Assembly: GCA_003564735.1 (NCBI GenBank)
Contig: PXEK01000116.1
Coordinates: 1 to 11,521, forward strand
DNA from: Cryomorphaceae bacterium
GTDB lineage: Bacteria > Bacteroidota > Bacteroidia > Flavobacteriales_G > Salibacteraceae
Direction: 5' to 3'
Length of the DNA stretch: 11,521 bases
In this document: positions 7,193 to 11,521 of the stretch, piece after piece
How the letters are laid out: every line of letters starts with the position of its first letter
How positions within the stretch are numbered: position 1 is the first letter of the stretch
The notes under the pieces: model-generated
The model's database searches: none
What the model saw: the letters and a program-made list of their open reading frames with translations, nothing else
What the model was told of the DNA's origin: nothing
Made by a program: the position numbers and the translations under genes

Positions 7193-8278
7193 TTACTTGA
7201 AATATTTGCCTATTCTCACCTCTGTAAACTCGGCTACATGGCGATGAGCTTTTAAACTTCCACCTATAAAAACGCCGTGTTTGTTTTTGTAATCCAGTCC
7301 CCAGCGGTGATAGAAAAAGTCGTGATGTCGAGCGCGATCATAGATGTACACACCAATTTGCTGACTAAAAACAAAACGACCCAACATAAATTCATGACCC
7401 GTAATCAACGCGGCCCGGTTCGATGTGCGGGGTAGCTCTAAGTACTCGGTTCTTGCGGCATGCCCGCCATCGTAATGCCATTCTAACCCCGCCGTAATCC
7501 TGTTCAAGTTGTTGAGGTTTAATCCTGTAATGAAACCTGCGCCAAAAACGGCATGACGTGTTTTAGTGCCGTAATCTACCGCATTTCCGGTAGCCCCAAC
7601 AAAAGCTCTAACGGTAGTTTCACTTCTTTTATCTTTACTTTTTTCTTTCTTCATTTTGGTCAAAACCCCGTCTTGTCTGTCGGGGGTGAACAGATATCCC
7701 AAACCCAAAGCCGGGCGATTAATGCCCCGGTTGGGCTGTGAGAGTCCGCCGTTGCTCACGTGGTGGAACCCTATTTCGGCTTTTAGAATACTGCGAGCTG
7801 TCGCTTTCCATTCCAAACCCGCGGCTGCTCTTAGGTAGGGGTTCAAGTGCAGACTGTAGGATTGATTTTCCGGATTGGTTACTTCATCATAAGGGTTACT
7901 CAAATAGGCAAGACCTACCATTCCACCTAAGTACGGGTTTAGTTTTTTGGCGGGCAGAATATTGTAGTGCAGGAAAAAGCCGGCATGTCCGCCTCTTCCC
8001 AGGACTTCGTTGTTGTAATCGGTATAGGCCAATCTGAAGCCCACGGTGGGAAAACAGTTGCAAATATCCGCGGTTGCTGAATCGGTCAGTAGTTTTGAGA
8101 ATTCGAATTCTATATCAGCGGGAATTGCACCTGCGGTATTTTCAATATCGGCGGCATGTGCTATGATTCTACCTACATACCCCGTTGCTCCTATGCGCTT
8201 TTGGTTGGGGTTCTGACCAAAACCCGAATTCACACTGACAAATAGAAATATAGATATGATGATGCCGCTAAACCTCAT
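7193..8278 (-). CDS. PagL-like acyloxyacyl hydrolase / lipid A 3-O-deacylase family outer-membrane protein
   Basis: A 361-residue protein with a signal peptide (residues 1-21, ending G-F-G-Q) and beta-strand-rich sequence, so probably an outer-membrane barrel. The PagL signature is clear: residues 171-187 contain F-H-H-V-S-N-G-G, then Q-P-N-R-G-I-N. By analogy with Pseudomonas PagL (His126, Ser128, Glu140), His173 and Ser175 would be the catalytic pair; the position matching the third residue is Asn187. The protein is about twice the length of classical PagL. A Lys-rich linker (about 207-220) joins the PagL-like part to a second barrel-like part whose end (Y-I-Y-D-R-A, then L-K-A-H and a final aromatic strand) resembles what I recall from Bacteroidota proteins annotated as acyloxyacyl hydrolases. 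PagL removes the 3-O acyl chain of lipid A, altering the endotoxin. A -7 box TAACTTTG at 8283-8290 lies just upstream of the ATG. The gene faces the patatin-like gene. Confidence 0.78.
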   Translation of the reverse strand: MRFSGIIISIFLFVSVNSGFGQNPNQKRIGATGYVGRIIAHAADIENTAGAIPADIEFEFSKLLTDSATADICNCFPTVGFRLAYTDYNNEVLGRGGHAGFFLHYNILPAKKLNPYLGGMVGLAYLSNPYDEVTNPENQSYSLHLNPYLRAAAGLEWKATARSILKAEIGFHHVSNGGLSQPNRGINRPALGLGYLFTPDRQDGVLTKMKKEKSKDKRSETTVRAFVGATGNAVDYGTKTRHAVFGAGFITGLNLNNLNRITAGLEWHYDGGHAARTEYLELPRTSNRAALITGHEFMLGRFVFSQQIGVYIYDRARHHDFFYHRWGLDYKNKHGVFIGGSLKAHRHVAEFTEVRIGKYFK

Positions 8279-8282
8279 ATTA

Positions 8283-8290
8283 CAAAGTTA
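8283..8290 (-). promoter_or_regulatory. -7 promoter box of the PagL-like gene
   Basis: The minus strand reads TAACTTTG, a perfect TAnnTTTG match, ending four bases before the ATG at 8278. No TTG is found 17 to 23 bases further upstream, so the -33 element is missing or degenerate. The very short or absent leader parallels the radical SAM gene. Confidence 0.5.
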
Positions 8291-8419
8291 GAATAATCCT
8301 TCATAACCCGATTAGACACTTTGTTACAAGATTGAAATGAAATGATACGAAGGGGCAACTTGGCTTGAGTTAAGCAGGCAACGTTATCACAAGGGAAACT
8401 CTGAGGCTTTTATGAGAAT

Positions 8420-9364
8420 CTACCACCGTGTTTTACGCTTACTGCGAATACTGTTGCCGTAAATGTAATTGTATTTAGGTCTATACTTGCCTCTATTTCC
8501 GGTGCTGAGTACATAAGAATAGCTGAGAGTGAGCGCGGCAAAGGCATCATTATCATCCGGGTTGCCGCGCTGCCTCCCTTCACCGGGGAAACGCCTTTCG
8601 CTTTGGGGAATGCCGGGCTGATTGAGTTCCCAGGTGCGCGAATATAGATCGCGAGCCAATCCGGGTTCAACATTTTCTACGTTGGGGTAGGAGTCACTTA
8701 CATCATCTAAATAATCCGTAAACAGCAGTCGATAGCTGAGTTCAATACCAACTCTGTGTCGGCGAAACTTTGAACGACCATCGGTAAATGAAAAGAAGAA
8801 ACCTATACCCATAGGTATAGAGGCCTGAACGGGTGAATACGAGCGACCCTCAGTGCGTAAGGGTCTTAGGCTGTGCCAGTCACCTTGAAACTCGGCTTTT
8901 GGATTGTTCCAAAATGCACCTACCCCCACGAAGCCCATGAGGTGAAAATCGACGAGAAACCTTCTTTTCCAGCCTACATCATCAATAATTACAGGGTAGA
9001 ACTCCATACGCCATGAGGTTTCGTAAATATCGTTCCTGAAGTGAAGGTTTCGCGTAGTTCGGCCCGACTCAAGGTTGAGGCTGTCCGCGCCACTCAATCG
9101 CAAATAGCTTAAATCGAAGCGCATGGCTAAACGGTAGCTTAGACGTTTCCTGGCGAAAACCCCGGTAGCCCATCTCGTGTTGGGTCTGAATAACTGAAAG
9201 GAGTTGGTTCCCGTGTTTGCTTCTAAATCACCGAAGTAGTTTGCTATGCCTGATTTGACACCAATATCCCAAAGGTACTGTTGGGCGCGTAAATCTTTTT
9301 TTGCGAGTGTGCAACTCCAAAAAAGACTTAAAATCAATAGTGTTTTTGCGGGTAGTGAATACAT
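8420..9364 (-). CDS. DUF6089-like envelope protein
   Basis: A 314-residue exported protein. Residues 1-28 form a signal peptide ending near L-R-A-Q-Q. The mature part opens with a W-D-I-G-V-K-S-G-I-A-N-Y-F-G-D-L pattern and later has E-L-S-Y-R-L-L-F-T-D-Y-L-D-D-V-S followed by Tyr-Pro-Asn. Both are features I associate with DUF6089, a Bacteroidota family of probable small outer-membrane barrels. Alternating hydrophobic and polar strands continue to about residue 290, after which the C-terminus is strongly basic (I-R-S-K-R-K-T-R-W), unlike the usual terminal aromatic residue of barrels recognised by the Bam machine. The function of the family is not known to me. The Cys in the leader (F-W-S-C) does not make a good lipobox. 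The start at 9364 is supported by a promoter with -7 box at 9382-9389. The gene is not obviously co-transcribed with the PagL-like gene, which has its own -7 box 129 bases downstream of this stop. Confidence 0.7.
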   Translation of the reverse strand: MYSLPAKTLLILSLFWSCTLAKKDLRAQQYLWDIGVKSGIANYFGDLEANTGTNSFQLFRPNTRWATGVFARKRLSYRLAMRFDLSYLRLSGADSLNLESGRTTRNLHFRNDIYETSWRMEFYPVIIDDVGWKRRFLVDFHLMGFVGVGAFWNNPKAEFQGDWHSLRPLRTEGRSYSPVQASIPMGIGFFFSFTDGRSKFRRHRVGIELSYRLLFTDYLDDVSDSYPNVENVEPGLARDLYSRTWELNQPGIPQSERRFPGEGRQRGNPDDNDAFAALTLSYSYVLSTGNRGKYRPKYNYIYGNSIRSKRKTRW

Positions 9365-9381
9365 GCTGTTTTATTAAAGCG

Positions 9382-9413
9382 CAAATATAGCCCGAAGATG
9401 TTGTTTGCGCCAA
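9382..9413 (-). promoter_or_regulatory. Proximal promoter of the DUF6089-like gene
   Basis: On the minus strand TTG (plus-strand 9411-9413) and TATATTTG (9382-9389) are 21 bases apart, matching the Bacteroidota -33/-7 consensus. The -7 box ends 17 bases before the ATG. It is framed by an 8-base inverted repeat, TAAAGCGC at 9375-9382 and GCGCTTTA at 9420-9427. Confidence 0.6.
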
Positions 9414-9423
9414 TTTTTCGCGC

Positions 9424-9452
9424 TTTATACCGCAAAATTTAATTTTATACCG
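9424..9452. repeat. Direct repeat TTTATACCG, 20-base period
   Basis: TTTATACCG occurs at 9424-9432 and 9444-9452, exactly 20 bases apart, or about two helical turns. Both copies lie just upstream of the -33 element of the DUF6089-like gene promoter, a usual place for an activator to bind. The period is suggestive, but two copies in AT-rich DNA may be chance. Confidence 0.35.
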
Positions 9453-9515
9453 ATGTTGCGCGACAGCAAAAAGTATTTAATGAGCTTCGTTAAAGGTGAT
9501 TTTTGGTTGAATCCG

Positions 9516-9547
9516 CAAATATATGTTTATAACATATTGAATATCAA
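9516..9547 (-). promoter_or_regulatory. Possible distal promoter with overlapping palindrome
   Basis: The minus strand has TTG (plus 9545-9547) and TATATTTG (9516-9523), 21 bases apart, the same -7 sequence and spacing as the proximal promoter. A 17-base palindrome, ATATGTT-TAT-AACATAT at 9521-9537, sits between the two boxes and overlaps the -7 box, where a repressor could act. A transcript from here would give the DUF6089-like gene a leader of roughly 145 bases. The region is AT-rich, so chance matches are likely. Confidence 0.35.
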
Positions 9548-9597
9548 ATTTATAAAATAAAATATAGCCAAAACCAAAAAAAAATCTTTGTATATTT

Positions 9598-9626
9598 TTT
9601 GTTTTTCGATTTATTCTTTAATTTTG
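9598..9626 (+). promoter_or_regulatory. Promoter of the probable small RNA
   Basis: TTTG at 9598-9601 and TAATTTTG at 9619-9626 are 17 bases apart and match the Bacteroidota consensus. Transcription should begin near 9631-9634. No plus-strand gene follows before the terminator at 9696, so this would be the promoter of a short non-coding transcript. Confidence 0.55.
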
Positions 9627-9631
9627 CTTCG

Positions 9632-9728
9632 TGTGTTAATAAGTTAATCGTAAAACTCTAAGAGAAGAGTTACACGATGTTTTCATGGTAACTGGAAAAG
9701 GGCGAGCTCATTCGCCCTTTTTTTATTT
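9632..9728 (+). ncRNA. Probable small non-coding RNA of about 95 nt
   Basis: This is a short unit bounded by a phylum-type promoter and a strong intrinsic terminator. It has no reasonable reading frame: ATG at 9677 meets a stop after three codons, and the ATG at 9685 reads straight through the terminator. The RNA can fold in two ways. In one, AACTCT (9654-9659) pairs with AGAGTT (9666-9671) across a six-base loop, and CGTGT (9630-9634) pairs with the adjacent ACACG (9672-9676). In the other, AGTTAC (9668-9673) pairs with GTAACT (9688-9693), with an ATG/CAT helix inside its loop. The two folds share bases and exclude each other. Known Bacteroidota RNAs of similar size include the 6S-Flavo and Flavo-1 motifs; I cannot tell whether this is one of them. 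Ends are estimates. Confidence 0.55.
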
Positions 9729-9729
9729 T
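9696..9729 (+). terminator. Strong intrinsic terminator, possibly bidirectional
   Basis: A perfect 10-base-pair stem, AAAAGGGCGA (9696-9705) with TCGCCCTTTT (9712-9721), has a six-base loop. It is followed on the plus strand by continuing T's and a second T-rich stretch after one A. Read from the minus strand, the stem ends in only four T's, but the hairpin also lies about 50 bases beyond the stop of the phosphodiesterase gene and could end that transcript too. Confidence 0.8.
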
Positions 9730-9777
9730 TGTTTTTCAGGGTTCACGTTTACTTGCGGTGTAGTATGATTTTTACAA

Positions 9778-10587
9778 TTACCGTAACTTTCGGAATAATT
9801 TCGTAGCCACTCGAGGAACATCCGTAACAACCCCGTTAGCGCCCATATCACGCAGTCTAATCATATCATTCACATTGTTGACGGTGAAAGGTAAATTGAT
9901 AATGTTCTCTCCTCTCAAAAAGTCGGTATCAGCTTTGGTTAAAAGTGTGTAGTCAACCCCGTAGATTTGGGGCTTAAATTTAAGTCGGTCAAGCTGTTTT
10001 TCGGCGCTCTCTGCACTTTCTGTGAGGTAGCCCAACCTCACTTGAGGGTAATGGGTTTTGAGGTATTGCAGAATACGCACATCGAAACTGTGTAAACTAA
10101 ACTTGCCGTAATCTAAATATGAAAGTACGGTTTGAGCTACAATTTCTGCAAATTCGCCGGGGGAGGGTTGGTAGATAGGCTCATAAGTTTTTGCACTTTT
10201 AATCTCAATATTAAAATTCGGCAAACCGTATTGCTTATCATCGCAATACTTCGTCACCGCTTGGATTACGTTAGAAAGCAGCGGTTTTGATGTATTTGAT
10301 ACCTTCTGTTTAGGAAAGTCGGTGTGAGCGGGAAACCCACAATTTACGGTTTCAATTTGTTCATAGTTCAATTTGTAAAGATTGTTTGGCAAATGCTCAA
10401 ACCCTGTACAAATCGTAGATGAAAAAAACGGATCATGCGAGACAACAGCTTTGCCGCAAGCACTTATGACCACATCCATTTCAATGGCATGCGAACCGCA
10501 TCGCACAGCTGATAAAAATGCCTCAGTTGTGTTCTCGGGATAAAATTGTCTGTCCCCGCGATGGGCATGTATTAAAAATGTACTCAT
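9778..10587 (-). CDS. Glycerophosphodiester phosphodiesterase family protein
   Basis: A 269-residue enzyme of the GDPD family, which hydrolyses glycerophosphodiesters such as glycerophosphocholine to glycerol-3-phosphate and an alcohol. Counted from the chosen start, the family residues are present: His9-Arg10-Gly11 followed by P-E-N-T at 17-20, Glu36 and Asp38 in E-M-D, His51 in H-D-P, and Glu128 in N-I-E-I-K. These form the metal site and the catalytic His pair of a TIM barrel. No signal peptide is visible, so it probably acts in the cytoplasm. The frame continues upstream to an ATG at 10677, but that would add 30 residues of non-family sequence and place the -7 box TACCTTTG (10607-10614) inside the coding region; the ATG at 10587 puts the HRG motif at the usual distance from the N-terminus. 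The gene is divergent from the DoxX-like gene. Confidence 0.87.
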   Translation of the reverse strand: MSTFLIHAHRGDRQFYPENTTEAFLSAVRCGSHAIEMDVVISACGKAVVSHDPFFSSTICTGFEHLPNNLYKLNYEQIETVNCGFPAHTDFPKQKVSNTSKPLLSNVIQAVTKYCDDKQYGLPNFNIEIKSAKTYEPIYQPSPGEFAEIVAQTVLSYLDYGKFSLHSFDVRILQYLKTHYPQVRLGYLTESAESAEKQLDRLKFKPQIYGVDYTLLTKADTDFLRGENIINLPFTVNNVNDMIRLRDMGANGVVTDVPRVATKLFRKLR

Positions 10588-10606
10588 TCTATAATCGTAA
10601 TTTTTA

Positions 10607-10614
10607 CAAAGGTA
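10607..10614 (-). promoter_or_regulatory. -7 promoter box of the phosphodiesterase gene
   Basis: The minus strand reads TACCTTTG, a perfect TAnnTTTG match, 19 bases before the chosen ATG at 10587. No TTG is present at the -33 distance. A small palindrome TATCG-AAA-CGATA at 10627-10639 covers part of that region and might be an operator. Confidence 0.5.
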
Positions 10615-10770
10615 AATTGAACTTCGTATCGAAACGATAGTTTTATCTGGGCGTGAATAAACCTTGAGTCTTATCATGTGTTATCAACTCATCACTTTCA
10701 TGGTCGGATAATTTAATTGGGAATCCATTTTTTAAAATTACATTATTGAAAAGCAATAGTTTTAGATGAT

Positions 10771-11139
10771 ATGAAAAATAAATTTAGAGTAATCTTTTCT
10801 GTTTTCTTTATTATTGCGGGCGTCAATCATTTCATTATGCCGTGGTTTTATGAGCCACTGATTCCGGAGGTTTTTCTTCTCATTCAGGAGATTAATTATT
10901 TCTCGGGATTTTTGGAAATTCTTTTTGGAGCGGGTTTATTTTTTCAAAAAACGAGGTATGCCTCGGCGATAGGAATTATCGCTTTGCTTATTTGTTTTAT
11001 CCCTGCACATATTTATTTCATTCAAATGGGTTCCTGTGTGAGTGAAGGGTTGTGTGTTCATCCCTCCATTGCTTGGATTCGTTTGCTGTTGATTCATCCG
11101 CTTTTAATTTACGGCGCTTGGAAATGTAGGAAAAACTAA
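10771..11139 (+). CDS. DoxX-like four-helix membrane protein
   Basis: A 122-residue integral membrane protein. Four hydrophobic segments are visible at about 5-24, 43-60, 64-86 and 100-117. The first ends in A-G-V-N-H-F-I-M-P-W-F-Y, with P-L-I-P just after, and the second opens with F-S-G-F-L-E-I-L-F-G-A-G-L. The third contains A-I-G-I-I-A-L-L and F-I-P-A-H-I-Y. This arrangement is typical of short DoxX-family proteins, small quinone-type or redox-associated membrane proteins whose exact role is often unknown. Three Cys residues lie in or near the loop before helix four (C-V-S-E-G-L-C) and at the C-terminus. The ATG at 10771 follows an AT-rich stretch; TAGTTTTA at 10757-10764 is one base short of a -7 box. 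It is convergent with SbcC. Confidence 0.75.
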   Translation: MKNKFRVIFSVFFIIAGVNHFIMPWFYEPLIPEVFLLIQEINYFSGFLEILFGAGLFFQKTRYASAIGIIALLICFIPAHIYFIQMGSCVSEGLCVHPSIAWIRLLLIHPLLIYGAWKCRKN

Positions 11140-11179
11140 AACCATAATAGTACTTCTAACGGCGCAAACGTTCTAGTTT

Positions 11180-11521
11180 TTAACCTACGATTTGTACGGT
11201 GCTGTAACCTCTTCCCGTTTTGCTCAGTGTAATTTGGGTGCTTATTCTTTCTTTTAAAGCGCTCACGTGTGAGATAATTCCAATAGTTTTTTCATCGGCG
11301 GCTTGTAGTTTTTCCAATACATCTAAGGTTTTGTCTAAGGTTTCGGGGTCAAGGGTACCAAAACCTTCATCAATGAACATACTTTCTATTTTTACGCTTT
11401 GCGCAGCTAAGTCGCTTAACGCTAACGCAAGGGCTAAACTCACCAAAAATGTTTCGCCGCCTGAGAGGGTGGTGGCCGATCGCCGCGCTTCTCCCATATC
11501 CAAATCTACCACGACCAAGTC
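11180..11521 (-). CDS. sbcC: SbcC nuclease subunit, C-terminal ATPase part (gene runs off the window)
   Basis: The last 113 or so residues of an SbcC/Rad50-type ATPase. SbcC and SbcD together form a nuclease that opens DNA hairpins and processes double-strand breaks. The fragment contains the ABC signature motif L-S-G-G-E-T-F, followed by the helix L-V-S-L-A-L-A-L-A-L-S-D-L-A, the Walker B motif M-F-I-D-E-G-F-G-T-L-D with D-loop, and the switch histidine in I-I-S-H-V. These are in the order and spacing of the C-terminal half of the SbcC head domain. The reading frame continues to the last base of the window; a TTG at 11516-11518 is simply a Leu codon inside the gene. The Walker A half and the coiled coils lie outside. 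sbcD would be expected next to the 5' end, which cannot be seen. Confidence 0.9.
   Translation of the reverse strand, partial: DLVVVDLDMGEARRSATTLSGGETFLVSLALALALSDLAAQSVKIESMFIDEGFGTLDPETLDKTLDVLEKLQAADEKTIGIISHVSALKERISTQITLSKTGRGYSTVQIVG

Larger units (their letters stand above)
9365..9777. other. AT-rich non-coding region with promoters on both strands
   Basis: A 413-base gap between the DUF6089-like gene and the phosphodiesterase gene, both on the minus strand. I see no convincing coding frame. It holds a proximal and a possible distal minus-strand promoter for the DUF6089-like gene, a 9-base direct repeat, several TTGCGC/GCGCAA motifs, a 17-base palindrome, and on the plus strand a promoter, a probable small RNA and an intrinsic terminator. 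The middle (about 9520-9620) is very rich in A and T. Confidence 0.6.

Noticed and set aside
7165..7195. Possible terminator between the convergent hydrolase genes
   Set aside because: Only a five-base stem (TAAGC/GCTTA) with a 15-base loop that holds the T-run, not a terminator.
7553..8037. Three overlapping plus-strand frames inside the PagL-like gene
   Set aside because: Antisense shadows; the minus-strand frame has a signal peptide and the PagL signature.
2321..8222. Shared 11-mer TCTGACCAAAA at 2321-2331 and 8212-8222
   Set aside because: The second copy is in coding sequence for the PagL-like signal-peptide region; it is low in complexity and has no other shared context.
9300..9364. 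Lipoprotein signal in the DUF6089-like protein
   Set aside because: The residues before the Cys (F-W-S) do not fit a lipobox; a type I signal peptide with a later cleavage site fits better.
11516..11518. TTG as start codon of the SbcC fragment
   Set aside because: The frame stays open to the window edge, and the ABC signature follows too soon for a real N-terminus.

Overview
The window looks like a chromosomal piece of a Bacteroidota bacterium, probably near the Flavobacteriales. Two lines of evidence support this. Several protein families are typical of that phylum: a DUF5686 outer-membrane protein with a carboxypeptidase-regulatory-like N-terminus, a DUF6089-type protein, a large PagL-like acyl hydrolase and a SMUG2-type uracil glycosylase. 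The start codons also lack clear Shine-Dalgarno sequences, while six sites carry the Bacteroidota sigma-A -7 box TAnnTTTG. Genus cannot be read from the sequence. No insertion sequence, phage gene, CRISPR array, tRNA or rRNA is visible.

Layout. 1-225 is the end of a small membrane protein of unknown function (+). 345-1046 is a SMUG2-like uracil-DNA glycosylase (+). 1047-1194 is a spacer with short degenerate CTCTGTG-like repeats. 1195-2220 is a radical SAM/SPASM protein (-). 2381-4822 is the DUF5686 outer-membrane protein (+). 4897-7164 is a membrane-anchored patatin-like phospholipase with its own promoter (+). It converges, 28 bases apart, on 7193-8278, a PagL-like lipid A deacylase homologue (-). 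8420-9364 is a DUF6089-like envelope protein (-). 9365-9777 is an AT-rich non-coding stretch with promoter-like boxes on both strands and a probable small RNA of about 95 nt ending in a strong intrinsic terminator. 9778-10587 is a glycerophosphodiester phosphodiesterase (-), 10771-11139 a small DoxX-like membrane protein (+), and 11180 to the end the C-terminal ATPase part of SbcC (-).

How the genes fit together. No long operon is visible; most genes appear to be transcribed alone, many from a -7 box only a few bases upstream of the start codon. A loose theme is the cell envelope and lipids: two acyl hydrolases of different fold side by side, a phosphodiesterase acting on lipid head-group products, and two outer-membrane proteins. 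A second, scattered theme is DNA maintenance (uracil glycosylase, SbcC). The item most worth attention is the probable small RNA at 9598-9729, which combines a phylum-type promoter, alternative hairpins and a terminator without an open reading frame. All functional assignments come from reading motifs by eye, without database searches.
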